Of a DNA stretch of 50,683 nucleotides, positions 23,369 to 31,855 are shown piece by piece (position 1 is the stretch's first letter; every line of letters starts with the position of its first letter). Source of the stretch: an uncultured Clostridia bacterium (GTDB lineage: Bacteria; Bacillota; Clostridia; Christensenellales; Borkfalkiaceae); contig CANROE010000014.1 of assembly GCA_947632195.1 (NCBI GenBank), positions 1-50,683 on the forward strand, given 5' to 3'. Under the pieces are notes generated by a model. The model was given only the letters and a program-made list of their open reading frames with translations, ran no database searches and was not told where the DNA came from. The position numbers and the translations under genes are program-made.

Positions 23369-23522
23369 TCAATGTATTTATATCGGGACAATAGCGAGAA
23401 TGGTCGCTATACTCCCCACCTCTGCCGAAAATAAATTCACCATTTCCGTCATCATTGTTTCCCAGTTTCTTTTGATAGTTTTCCATAATCCCTTTTAATT
23501 TTTCAACATTTTCTTGTAGCAT
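23349..23522 (-). CDS. Putative RiPP precursor peptide
   Basis: A 57-residue gene with AAAGGAGG at 5-6 base spacing and a TATAAT about 25 bases upstream. The N-terminal half (MLQENVEKLKGIMENYQKKL) looks like a helical leader. The C-terminal half is polar and glycine-rich, with GEFIFGRGGEY then SDHSRYCPD: a single Cys, several aromatic residues and Ser, typical targets of radical SAM cross-linking. Its end overlaps the first 20 bases of the rSAM gene. This pairing of a small leader/core peptide with an rSAM/SPASM enzyme is the standard layout of a RiPP cluster. No protease or exporter gene is adjacent. Confidence 0.65.
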   Translation of the reverse strand: MLQENVEKLKGIMENYQKKLGNNDDGNGEFIFGRGGEYSDHSRYCPDINTLNDQSKD

Positions 23523-23547
23523 AAAAACCTCCTTTACTCTTATTTAT

Positions 23548-23553
23548 ATTATA
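23548..23553 (-). promoter_or_regulatory. -10 box of the RiPP precursor gene
   Basis: TATAAT on the minus strand, about 25 bases before the precursor start. No good -35 is visible at 16-18 bases, which suggests an activator or extended contacts. Confidence 0.55.
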
Positions 23554-23620
23554 CTATAGCAAAAAGCCATTTGGGGTCACAGCTGCCAATTTTTTTATCT
23601 CGTCGAGAAAAGTCCCCTCT

Positions 23621-25456
23621 TCACCCCTCATGTATTGAGAAGATTTGTTCTTCTGTATATAAATAGCGCCAAAGTCTGCGAAAATGCCAGTAATGTTCTT
23701 TTTTGCCCCCCAACTTTGTTTCATCCCATGACCTTTCTTCATGATATAAAATGTTTCTTCCGTTTAATGCACGCATAAAACAGTCATTAGACAACGAATC
23801 TTTCTCTAAGATTTTACGTATATCCTTATTCAACCCCTTCACCAACTCCTTTTTACATTGGCGTTCGGATAATAAGATTTTCATAAGTTCTCGTTTGGTT
23901 GGCTTCTTATATATGCCCTCTTTCTTTTGGGGATTACCTTCTTTCCATTTTTTTGCCAACTTGTTCAAAATCGATTTCACGCCCTCTATGAATGTGGAAT
24001 TAACATCTTTCCATTCTGAGGCTATTTTCTTCAGATCCTCTTCTAAAAAACCGCTTTCCGCAATATAAAGCGGTAAGGGATACAAAAAGTCCTCTAAAAG
24101 AGTACTATGGCCGCTTGCTCTATTCCGCCCCTCTTTGTAATAGTCTTTAATGGAACAATCCAATGTTGATATTTTTTGATCCGGATCAGTTCTTATACAA
24201 TTCACTTGAGAATTATTATCCCTTTGTTTAATTGCATGATAACAGAATAAAAAGAACAGTCTCGGATCGCCGTCAGTGCACTCTTTTAATTTGTTAACGG
24301 TTTCCAATATGCTAGGATCCCATCTCCATCGTTGACCGTCCAACTCAAGCCTAAGCGTATATAATTGGGAGTGTGGACATAGACTAAACTCTGTCTTCCC
24401 ATGAATACACCGTCCGCCTTTATCGGTTTCAAACATCATTTCGAGAATTTCAATAAAGTAATTCGAATCCGCCGTGGCTCTACTCCATTGCTTTCTCACT
24501 CTTGTCCGCTTAAATGGATCACTCGATTTCTCTGGATCTATTGGCAAATCCTCCCAGAATCCCTCAAGTTCGGTTAAAACAGAAGCTGCACAGATAACCG
24601 TACCCGTATGTCCCTCCGGAGGTATGACGTCTTGGTTTATTTTCCGGATGGATTCAATCCAAGCTCTTCTCAACAAACTAATTTGCCAAAGGTTATATCC
24701 TTTGGGTTTTTCTTCGCTTTGTGATTTTTCTTTACCCATGGTTTTTACATGCAATTGGAACATCTCAATAAAAAAACGATCGATATGATCCAATAAAACA
24801 ATCCTTTGGGCATTAGAACAATCGGGCGAGAGCGGGGCTTTTTGGTAAATCCAATTTTTTATTATCTCGTAAGCATCGTCCCCAACGGTTTTGTTGTCCT
24901 TGTATTTTCTACCATTATTTGGAAAATCCTTTAATAAACCGTTTCCCAACCTCCACAAATCCTCATTGATTTTTTCGAACCCCACATTGTTATCTTCCGG
25001 TTTCCATTCCCATTTATCATCATTCTCCACAATCGTCCCACCACATTTCAAAAGGAAGGGGGCAAATTTACCAGGCTGTTTATTCAACTCATCTACCAAC
25101 ATTTCAAAAAATACAGATGTCCCAAGCGAAAACCCTGTAACATAAAAATGCACTGGCATTGTTCGTTTCTCGGCTATGATTTTCTTGGTCCCAGACACAA
25201 GCAGTGCGCGGTTGTCTCTGCTGTATGTCATTTTCTCAATTAAAAGCTTCTTGAAAGCTGACAATGACAAATCCGCCACTCCCTCTTTTAATGATTCGAT
25301 ATAGTCACGACAAACGACAAACAAACAGGCAGCAACATCCGCATGTTGACCTTTGGGATCACTTGTACTTTTGGGGTCACCTGTACTTTCGAGTTCATTT
25401 TTTTTATCATAGAATTCTGTCTGCGCCGATTGGGCGCATTTCTCTTGTTCTTCCAT
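23621..25456 (-). CDS. Large protein with a degenerate P-loop-like core
   Basis: A 611-residue protein I do not recognise. Residues about 110-290 have the rhythm of a P-loop NTPase: a strand followed by VTGFSLGTSVFFEML in the place of Walker A but without the Lys, a strand APFLLKCGG, then RIVLLDHIDRFF like Walker B with two acidic residues, and TGTVICAASVLTEL like sensor 1. The long helical C-terminal part is rich in charge and Trp/Tyr. GFSLG could alternatively be a serine-hydrolase G-x-S-x-G elbow. I chose the ATG at 25456 (GAGGAG upstream). It is the second gene of a pair, 47 bases after a two-TM protein, and precedes the RiPP cassette. Confidence 0.55.
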   Translation of the reverse strand: MEEQEKCAQSAQTEFYDKKNELESTGDPKSTSDPKGQHADVAACLFVVCRDYIESLKEGVADLSLSAFKKLLIEKMTYSRDNRALLVSGTKKIIAEKRTMPVHFYVTGFSLGTSVFFEMLVDELNKQPGKFAPFLLKCGGTIVENDDKWEWKPEDNNVGFEKINEDLWRLGNGLLKDFPNNGRKYKDNKTVGDDAYEIIKNWIYQKAPLSPDCSNAQRIVLLDHIDRFFIEMFQLHVKTMGKEKSQSEEKPKGYNLWQISLLRRAWIESIRKINQDVIPPEGHTGTVICAASVLTELEGFWEDLPIDPEKSSDPFKRTRVRKQWSRATADSNYFIEILEMMFETDKGGRCIHGKTEFSLCPHSQLYTLRLELDGQRWRWDPSILETVNKLKECTDGDPRLFFLFCYHAIKQRDNNSQVNCIRTDPDQKISTLDCSIKDYYKEGRNRASGHSTLLEDFLYPLPLYIAESGFLEEDLKKIASEWKDVNSTFIEGVKSILNKLAKKWKEGNPQKKEGIYKKPTKRELMKILLSERQCKKELVKGLNKDIRKILEKDSLSNDCFMRALNGRNILYHEERSWDETKLGGKKEHYWHFRRLWRYLYTEEQIFSIHEG

Positions 25457-25503
25457 AAGCAGCAACTCCTCTATCCACCATATAACAATTACCAGTAAAC
25501 ATC

Positions 25504-26445
25504 TTACGAATTAGGTGCCCATTTTTTGGCAATTGAGTTGTTTCTTTTCCACACTTTTGTCATTGCAAAAAATTTCCGTATTAGATCGTAATCGCTTTTA
25601 CTGTTACACTCGCTTATAAGGACCTGCAGCGCTTCATAGGAGTCCTTTTTAAGTCGATCGTGATTTTCATCAAGGTCGCTTATCAGCAGTATTGCGCAAT
25701 TTATGTTATACAACGTATCCGCAATATTAAATTTTTTTCTTGAAAAAGGAAGACGATAAATTGCGGCACTGTTTTCATAGTCGGCTATAATATCATCCAC
25801 GATTCTCCTCTCAATGTGGGGCAAGGATAAACCGACACAGCACACCAAATTTACTTTCTTCAGTAATTCTAAAAATTGAGTTACATCCCATTCTTTTGGG
25901 GCAGTAAAGTCAACTCTTTTCGCAAGTTGGCTATAATAAACCCCGTCACGCGACGAAAAGCGTCCCATTACATTTTTAGGAATATTTTCCATTTTTTCGT
26001 CGTAGAGTGAAATCACTTTTTGTATATCGCTTAAGCTTGATTTCAAACTTTCAAATTTGTCAAATTCTGCGTCCAAAGGTTTCAACATTGACTGATATTG
26101 CCGAATTGTCTTCAGCTTTTCAATGATAGCGAAATCCAATATAAAACCGACTAAGATACCTGCCATCCCACCCAAAAAATCTGGCAAGAGAGAAATCCCT
26201 GTTGTTTCCCCACCCCCTGTTTGAGTCAGTGGCTGTAAAAGCCAATTGCATTGAGCCAATGCAGAGACCACAAGGCGAAGTAGAAACGGGAATGCAAAAA
26301 TGCAAGCAACGGAAACAGCGATTAAGATAACGTATAGCCAAAATGAAACCCATCCAGGTGAATAGGTCGTAATGCTGTTCTTTTTGCAATACGCCTTCCA
26401 TTTCTTTTTCACGCTTTTTTTATCTATATCTAGGTTCGTTTCCAT
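25504..26445 (-). CDS. Two-TM membrane protein of unknown function
   Basis: A 313-residue protein. A basic N-terminus precedes two membrane segments (about 33-60 and 87-108) with a short Gly/Thr-rich loop between them, then a long cytoplasmic domain with a coiled-coil stretch (110-150) and a helical C-terminus. No family recognised. It leads a two-gene unit with the large P-loop-like protein and has a consensus TTGACA/TAAAAT promoter. A membrane effector or anchor partnered with an NTPase-like sensor is a common arrangement in bacterial immunity, but here that is only a guess. Confidence 0.6.
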   Translation of the reverse strand: METNLDIDKKSVKKKWKAYCKKNSITTYSPGWVSFWLYVILIAVSVACIFAFPFLLRLVVSALAQCNWLLQPLTQTGGGETTGISLLPDFLGGMAGILVGFILDFAIIEKLKTIRQYQSMLKPLDAEFDKFESLKSSLSDIQKVISLYDEKMENIPKNVMGRFSSRDGVYYSQLAKRVDFTAPKEWDVTQFLELLKKVNLVCCVGLSLPHIERRIVDDIIADYENSAAIYRLPFSRKKFNIADTLYNINCAILLISDLDENHDRLKKDSYEALQVLISECNSKSDYDLIRKFFAMTKVWKRNNSIAKKWAPNS

Positions 26446-26483
26446 AAAATTTTTACTCCAATCTTTCTAGTGTTGTTTGTTAT

Positions 26484-26512
26484 ATTTTACCTTATTGTGC
26501 CAATGATGTCAA
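26484..26512 (-). promoter_or_regulatory. Sigma-A promoter of the two-TM/P-loop-like gene pair
   Basis: TTGACA, 17 bases, TAAAAT on the minus strand, about 40 bases upstream of the start codon. Confidence 0.85.
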
Positions 26513-26602
26513 CATAAACGCATTAAATACTTTCATTTTTGCTTGTATTGACCTGCTATCAGCTCAATCAACAGTCCGTAAGCCTTAAATATCTCATCAT
26601 AA

Positions 26603-26636
26603 GTAAATCGGGATCCCATAAGAGACCCCGATTTAC
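26603..26636. terminator. Hairpin at the end of the large operon
   Basis: GTAAATCGGG and CCCGATTTAC form a perfect 10-bp stem with a 14-base loop, 69 bases past the last gene of the block. There is no T-run. It probably marks the 3' end of the transcript. Confidence 0.5.
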
Positions 26637-26704
26637 ACTTCATTGAATTTAGACCGCTTTCATTCTTAAATTTAGATTTTTGTGTCCATTTGAACGCTCA
26701 AACC

Positions 26705-27541
26705 CTATGTGCAGTTTTGAACTTTTTCATAAATCTCCGTTGCAATTTTGCGGGGCGAGGGACTACTGAATACTTCTGCAATTGCCTCTGCGACGCACTC
26801 CTGCGGAGAAGCGGTTGCATATCGGCTGAGCCCTTGTGCGATTTCTTCCGAAGAATACTGCGCCAAAAATGCCGTGCCCTCCTCCGAAAAAGAGAAGAAA
26901 CACATTTCATCGACCATATGTCCGATCTCATGGTAGACGACCGATTCAAAGCTGTCGCAGCCCTTGGGATGAAAACCGATCTGTTCATTCTTTCGAATTG
27001 CAGACAGCGCGTTGAGATAGGCGAAATCTTGTCTGCCGACGCTATCGAAAAGCAGTCCGTTGCAAAGGCCGCCCATAGAGACATAGGCAGAAAGAGACAT
27101 CATATCGTCCGCCCAAAGCTCTTTGCAAAGTTCGACGCCGAACCTTCCGAAAGTTCTTGCCATGTTTTCGTCGAAAATGTTTTGCAGACCGACCTCGCGG
27201 ACAAATCCCATATCGCCCTCCCCCATTTTGCTGAGAAATGCCTCATAATTCTGATAAGAACCGACATAATTCAGCCGTCCCCTCAATTTTGGAAAGCGAA
27301 CGAGCGCGTTCAGAAGAACGCGCAACACTCTCCGCGCGATGTATACATCAAAACCGAAGAGATCGATCTTGTCGCAGAATCGATATTCTCTCGCAATGTT
27401 TTCGAGTTCTGCCGTTGTTGCAACTTCTTCGATTTTGCGACAGATGAGCGATGCTTCATTTCCTTTGTCGAAAGAACGGTTGAGCCTTGCTTCGAGCAAT
27501 TCACCCTGTTCATCGGTCAATTCCATTTCAAGTTTTGCCAT
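26705..27541 (-). CDS. HExxH metallopeptidase, paralogue A
   Basis: A 278-residue zincin-like protein. The zinc motif HEIGH lies in SVVYHEIGHMVDEM (about residues 202-215), with a candidate third ligand Glu in PQECVAEAIAEVF. The zone before it (NEQIGFHPKGC) and the helical N-terminal half are shared with a second gene at 34484-35329. The C-terminal part resembles the metallopeptidase-like tails of phage MuF/head-morphogenesis proteins, as a loose likeness only. The ATG at 27541 follows GGAG. It is the last gene of the block, 16 bases after the phosphoesterase gene, so its substrate is probably a component or target of that system. Confidence 0.75.
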   Translation of the reverse strand: MAKLEMELTDEQGELLEARLNRSFDKGNEASLICRKIEEVATTAELENIAREYRFCDKIDLFGFDVYIARRVLRVLLNALVRFPKLRGRLNYVGSYQNYEAFLSKMGEGDMGFVREVGLQNIFDENMARTFGRFGVELCKELWADDMMSLSAYVSMGGLCNGLLFDSVGRQDFAYLNALSAIRKNEQIGFHPKGCDSFESVVYHEIGHMVDEMCFFSFSEEGTAFLAQYSSEEIAQGLSRYATASPQECVAEAIAEVFSSPSPRKIATEIYEKVQNCT

Positions 27542-27557
27542 TGTAAAAACTCCTTTT

Positions 27558-28271
27558 TTAATCCGTGTTCTGTTCGGCAAGACACTGTCCCAGAGGCAAA
27601 ATCTGTTGGAACAGGACTGTCTTTTTATCGGTCAGATCGCCGTCCATGTGATAGTGTCCGAAATACCAATGCTTGTAGGTTACGGTGTCCTCGAAATTGG
27701 AGAGTATTTGATTTTCGGGATAGACGCTCATCTGATATATTCTTGTCCTTAGCGGCGGATACCAAAGCGCTTTCTCGTCGCAAGAATGCGTGACGATGTA
27801 GTCCACCCTGTTGTTGTACCGTTTGAGATTGACAAGTCCCTCATCAAATTCTTCAAAACTCGGCATTTCCCGTGACCACCAACTGAGATGCTCTTGCCGC
27901 ATATAGCGGTCGATGCTGGTCGCGCCGCCGAAGGTGAAAATTGTCTTTCCTTCGATCTCGAATACCTGCCCGCGCATGAGATGAATGACCGTCGGCTTGA
28001 TGAAATGCACCTTGCCGCCGTTCCAGATTTCCACAGGATAGACATCGAGCAGATCGAAATTCTCGTGATTGCCGTCGATGAAGAGCACGGTAAACGGAAG
28101 CTCTTCATAGAAGCGAAGATCTTTCTCCAATGTTTTGGCATCCCATACCGCACCGAAATCCCCTGCAATGATCATGTAGTCTTTCTTCGTTAGTTCCGTG
28201 TGCCGACATGCGAACAATATCAATTTCGCAAAATCGTTTTGTCCGTGGGTATCGCCTGTAATATAGATCAT
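27558..28271 (-). CDS. Calcineurin-like metallophosphoesterase
   Basis: A 237-residue enzyme with every metal-binding block of the family: GDTHG (D7, H9), AGDFG, IDGNHENF, VTHSCDE and FGHYH. Relatives hydrolyse phosphoproteins, cyclic nucleotides or nucleic-acid ends. Within this block it could act on DNA or RNA, like SbcD/Mre11 relatives, or reverse the kinase; sequence cannot decide. The ATG at 28271 follows GGAGGA. It lies 34 bases after the FtsK-gamma-like gene in the same unit. Confidence 0.88.
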   Translation of the reverse strand: MIYITGDTHGQNDFAKLILFACRHTELTKKDYMIIAGDFGAVWDAKTLEKDLRFYEELPFTVLFIDGNHENFDLLDVYPVEIWNGGKVHFIKPTVIHLMRGQVFEIEGKTIFTFGGATSIDRYMRQEHLSWWSREMPSFEEFDEGLVNLKRYNNRVDYIVTHSCDEKALWYPPLRTRIYQMSVYPENQILSNFEDTVTYKHWYFGHYHMDGDLTDKKTVLFQQILPLGQCLAEQNTD

Positions 28272-28305
28272 TATACATCCTCCTATGGGTCCGATTTCTC
28301 TGTCC

Positions 28306-29478
28306 CTATTTCCCAAAGCGGCGTTTGAACTCTTCCATGGTAAGCAAAACTTTTCGACCGTCTTCCGAGCTGTTAAACGGACTGATAAATCCCTCTTTTT
28401 CCATCCATTCTAATATCAAGCCGATCATATTAGGACCAAAACGAAATTCCGCATGTAAATCAATAATGTTCGCCTTTCTCGATTTGACTACGTATTCGAG
28501 CGCCCGAATATATTCCTCCGGCACGACTTTTTGTTTTTCGGCTTCCCGAGACAAAACGTCTTTAATGTGTAAGACGCGCATCATGAGGGCATAGAGCCGA
28601 AAGAGACAGGCAAGCGTCTTCTCGGACGAAAAGACCCTGATGCAGAGCTTCCCTTCCATGATCTCGGCTTCGCTTTCGGCGGCGATGCGCTCTGCTTTCT
28701 CCCGCCCTTCATCGGTTAGTTCGCCTCTTTCTTCCAACACATAAAACGTTGCCCCGCGATCGCAGAGATAAACCCTTTCGCCGTGCGGAAAAAGATCGAA
28801 TTTGGCGCCGGCCCCGCAAAAATCAAGTCCCGAAACGGAAATCACATATTTTTCATCTTCTTTTTCCACGTCGAAGCGATCCTGGAGACTTTCGAGAATG
28901 CTGCCGCTTAAATTGTTACCGTTATCGTCATCGTTATCGTCATCGTCATCATGGTCGCTCAGATTTTCCTGCGCTTCCCGCAAAATATCCTTAACGCATT
29001 CATGTATCGCGTCCTTCGGTGAACTTTCCTCATCGTCCTCTTCCGTCTCGTCCTCCACGTCCGCCATGATGTCCATTTTCCGCGATTCAAGGTATTCCCT
29101 ATATGCTTTTTCCTTTCGCAGGAATGCTTCTCTGTCACGCACAAAATTATAGCCGTGCACATGCCGCGTTTTGAATCTAAAATCGTCATCATCGTCGTCG
29201 TCATCATCGTCGTCTTCGTTATTTTCCATCCACTCCATCAAAGTAGACGTATAACGGCTGATGTTTTCACGCCGAAATTTTCCGGAAAACATTCTTCCGC
29301 TCCCGATGAAGGTATAAAACCTGCCGTCCTCGGATGCCACCATCCCCTTTTCCGCATATTCGTCCAATATCGGCTTCAACTCTTTGTAAGTTATCCCGAA
29401 TTCATAGAGCAGATCAAACACGCTTTTCTTTCCTTCCGCAAGATAAATCGAATAGAGGATATCCTTTTTCTCGATCAT
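28306..29478 (-). CDS. Acidic protein with FtsK-gamma-like winged helix
   Basis: A 390-residue protein. The C-terminal 65 residues (EYIRALEYVVKSRKANIIDL... GLILEWMEKEGFISP) read like the FtsK/SpoIIIE gamma domain, the winged helix that recognises KOPS/SRS DNA signals. An N-terminal winged-helix-like segment (residues 1-55) leads to a run of 11 Asp and a second Asp/Asn-rich stretch. A middle domain (about 200-290) with VYLCDRGATFYVLEERGELTDEG recalls DUF1828. The start overlaps the ATPase stop by 4 bases, so it may be the separate DNA-reading subunit of that pump. The Asp runs are encoded by GAT/GAC repeats open to slippage. Confidence 0.65.
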   Translation of the reverse strand: MIEKKDILYSIYLAEGKKSVFDLLYEFGITYKELKPILDEYAEKGMVASEDGRFYTFIGSGRMFSGKFRRENISRYTSTLMEWMENNEDDDDDDDDDDDFRFKTRHVHGYNFVRDREAFLRKEKAYREYLESRKMDIMADVEDETEEDDEESSPKDAIHECVKDILREAQENLSDHDDDDDNDDDNGNNLSGSILESLQDRFDVEKEDEKYVISVSGLDFCGAGAKFDLFPHGERVYLCDRGATFYVLEERGELTDEGREKAERIAAESEAEIMEGKLCIRVFSSEKTLACLFRLYALMMRVLHIKDVLSREAEKQKVVPEEYIRALEYVVKSRKANIIDLHAEFRFGPNMIGLILEWMEKEGFISPFNSSEDGRKVLLTMEEFKRRFGK

Positions 29479-31061
29479 AATTTCTCCTTTTTCATACAAG
29501 AAACATCGTAATTGTATTTCGGGTCATAAAAACCAATGGCGCATTCCGAGATGGGTTTTGCGTAAGGATACGCCATGTATTCGGGGGAGCGAAAATATAT
29601 CTCAAAACTTCCCTTGACGGGCATATGGTTGTTGATCGTGATATAGACGTCGCCCGGTTGAAGCCGGTGCATCAGTTCGTCCTCGCTCACGAGATAGACC
29701 TCCGTAAATTTGATGGTATCCATGAGATAACTTGCGGGATCCTCGATAACATGCTTCCCGATCTGTTCTTTCACGGCGCAAGCGGTGCTGAGATCGTTTG
29801 TACCGAGAAAAAAGGAAAGGTTGCTGTTGTTGCGAAACTGTTGGGCAACCCCCGATGTGTAAGTCGTTTCAAGTTGCGAATAGTCCTGCACGATGGCCGT
29901 GATAAAGAGATTCAATCCGCGCCCGATGCTGAAGATCGTCGGATAGATCTCATCGGCGGTAAGCGTGGGGAACTCGTCGCAATAAAATACGACGGGCACA
30001 TGCAACGGTTCACCGAGTTCTTTTGCCTTGTCTTTCAAGGTGTTTAAGGTGCGAATGATATATTTATTTACGATCCCGCGCATCCGTTTGTCGGACAAGT
30101 CATAAGAGAGGAACAATATCTGCGGCTTTTCGGCGAACGTCGCCGCGTCAAGGTTGTCCGTAAGAGTCAGATTCCGCACGTCGGGATAGGTGTACTCGTT
30201 GATGTACTTCTCTATAAACTGCATATAACATGCACGCGTGTTGGGCGCATTTTGTATAATGCCGCGAACATACATTCCCGTATGGGAGGATGACGCTCTG
30301 GAGGAAAAGAACCCCTTATCGTGGAAACCGTCGCTGTCATAAGAAAAGTTATGAAAGATTCTCGCAAGGCTTGCAAAATTGACTTGCTCGGGCAAAACCC
30401 GCTTGCGTCCCGTGACGATCTCCTCTTTTTTGGTCAGATTCAAATCTTCCATTAAACCGACGATCATGCCGAAAATGAATGATATTGAGCCCTGCTCCCA
30501 AATCGGGTCACGTTCGCTCTCGATACGAAAGTATTGGTCGAGGATCTTGCGCGTCTCTGTAAGGATATCTTCGCGGATCGCATCCTTATCGTCCGAAAGT
30601 TCCGCCTCCCGATATTGTACCGCGAGCGCGTAAAAGGGGTTGAAGAAAACTTGCGATCTCTCCGGATGGATAAAGTCCATCACCTTTACGTTTTCCTCCC
30701 CGTAGATCCCTTGCAAATAGGTACCCGTCAAACGATAGAGTTCGCCCTTGACGTCGGTAATGATAACGGAATGCTCGCCCGTAAGATTGAAGAGCGTCGT
30801 CATGAGATAACGCAGGCTCTTCCCCGATCCCGTGCTTCCCGCCACAAGCGCATGACAAAGCCCGTCCTTTTGGATGACCATAAGTTCATCTTCCTCATTG
30901 CGGAAGGAGGTAACGGGCATCCCGACAGGATGCGGCGCAAGCGCCCTATGTACACTGAACCCTTCCTCTCCGATCAGATCCTGCGCCGATATCAGTTGGG
31001 AGTGCTCCCCGGGAGCGTTCTCGGCGATTTTGTTGATGAGTTCCAAATTGAGTTTTTCCAT
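29475..31061 (-). CDS. VirD4/FtsK-HerA-type ATPase
   Basis: A 528-residue P-loop ATPase of the TraG/VirD4-FtsK class. Walker A is AGSTGSGKSLRYL (about residue 72) and Walker B is VVFYCDEFPTL (about 300). The TraG-type block GRGLNLFITAIVQDYSQLE and the arginine-finger region follow. There is no N-terminal membrane segment, unlike conjugative coupling proteins, so it is probably cytosolic. No relaxase or mating genes accompany it, which argues against conjugation and for a DNA-translocating role inside the cell. The start ATG at 31061 follows GAGGAG and lies 7 bases after the previous stop. Confidence 0.85.
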   Translation of the reverse strand: MEKLNLELINKIAENAPGEHSQLISAQDLIGEEGFSVHRALAPHPVGMPVTSFRNEEDELMVIQKDGLCHALVAGSTGSGKSLRYLMTTLFNLTGEHSVIITDVKGELYRLTGTYLQGIYGEENVKVMDFIHPERSQVFFNPFYALAVQYREAELSDDKDAIREDILTETRKILDQYFRIESERDPIWEQGSISFIFGMIVGLMEDLNLTKKEEIVTGRKRVLPEQVNFASLARIFHNFSYDSDGFHDKGFFSSRASSSHTGMYVRGIIQNAPNTRACYMQFIEKYINEYTYPDVRNLTLTDNLDAATFAEKPQILFLSYDLSDKRMRGIVNKYIIRTLNTLKDKAKELGEPLHVPVVFYCDEFPTLTADEIYPTIFSIGRGLNLFITAIVQDYSQLETTYTSGVAQQFRNNSNLSFFLGTNDLSTACAVKEQIGKHVIEDPASYLMDTIKFTEVYLVSEDELMHRLQPGDVYITINNHMPVKGSFEIYFRSPEYMAYPYAKPISECAIGFYDPKYNYDVSCMKKEKL

Positions 31062-31068
31062 AGTCTCC

Positions 31069-31704
31069 TCAAAAACCGATCTTCGTGCCGTCTCCCCGCG
31101 CCGTTGCGGGGTTGATCCCGTGCGCCTTCGCAAGTTCCTCCAACATATCGGGGTGAAGGATCATTTCGGGCGATTCGGCAAGTTTCACATAGATAGCATT
31201 TTTGTCATCTTGCTTGACATTGAGCAAGAGAATTCCCGCATCGCTGTTCTGCTCTACGGTGAGCGCCTCCGATAGAATTTCGCATCCGAGTGCGCTCCTC
31301 CCCTTGTTGTTCATAAAAATTTGCAAGGCATAGAGGACTGCGGCTGCGGGATCGCGGCGATATGCCGAAGCGATCGCTTTGAGCGGCGTCGTGCGATATT
31401 CGCCTGTAAGTTGTTTGAGTTTGAGAAGCGCTTGATATTTGAGCTCCAGGACCTCTTCATCGTCCGATGAAAGTTTGAAAACATTTCCGAATCCTTCGCC
31501 GCATTTTTGCAAAAGCCGCACGTCCTCGGCGGTTTTCAGTCCCGCAAGCATAGGAGCAGATAACAGTTCTTCTCCTAAGTTCCGTTCGTCGGCGGGTACG
31601 CCGAACAGCTCGGCAATCTGCCGCCACGCCTTGATCGCATTTCCGCCCCCGATCTCCTGCGTCGCAAAAGTGTAATATAACGCCCGTTGTGTTTGGTACT
31701 TCAT
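31069..31704 (-). CDS. Helical protein of unknown function
   Basis: A 211-residue, almost wholly helical protein, unrecognised. The middle (about 60-150) has short amphipathic helix pairs of the Sel1/TPR kind (ALQIFMNNKGRSALGCEILS), suggesting a scaffold. The ATG at 31704 follows GAGGAAGAGG. It opens the third transcription unit of the block, directly behind its own promoter, and its stop is 7 bases from the ATPase start, so it probably works with the ATPase. Confidence 0.6.
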   Translation of the reverse strand: MKYQTQRALYYTFATQEIGGGNAIKAWRQIAELFGVPADERNLGEELLSAPMLAGLKTAEDVRLLQKCGEGFGNVFKLSSDDEEVLELKYQALLKLKQLTGEYRTTPLKAIASAYRRDPAAAVLYALQIFMNNKGRSALGCEILSEALTVEQNSDAGILLLNVKQDDKNAIYVKLAESPEMILHPDMLEELAKAHGINPATARGDGTKIGF

Positions 31705-31731
31705 ATCCTCTTCCTCTTTTGGTTTAGAAAT

Positions 31732-31760
31732 ATTATACCTCATTTGTACATCTCTCTCAA
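31732..31760 (-). promoter_or_regulatory. Promoter of the ATPase-containing unit
   Basis: TTGAGA, 17 bases, TATAAT on the minus strand, within the 151-base gap between the S1-like gene and the helical-protein gene. Confidence 0.85.
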
Positions 31761-31769
31761 TAGAAAACA

Positions 31770-31810
31770 CCCTCGGTTTTTACAAGAGACCATCTTGCTT
31801 TTACCGAGGG
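31770..31810 (-). terminator. Internal terminator after the S1-like gene
   Basis: CCCTCGGT/ACCGAGGG closes a nested stem CAAGA/TCTTG and is followed by TGTTTTC on the minus strand. It separates the second and third transcription units and lies directly upstream of the next promoter. Confidence 0.75.
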
Positions 31811-31855
31811 GTTGTAATTCGATTCATTTCTATTTGCTAACGTTTTGGTGCAATT

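Noticed and set aside
29475..31061. Conjugative coupling protein as evidence of a conjugative element
   Set aside because: It lacks the N-terminal membrane segments of VirD4/TraG, and no relaxase or mating-pair genes are present in the island.
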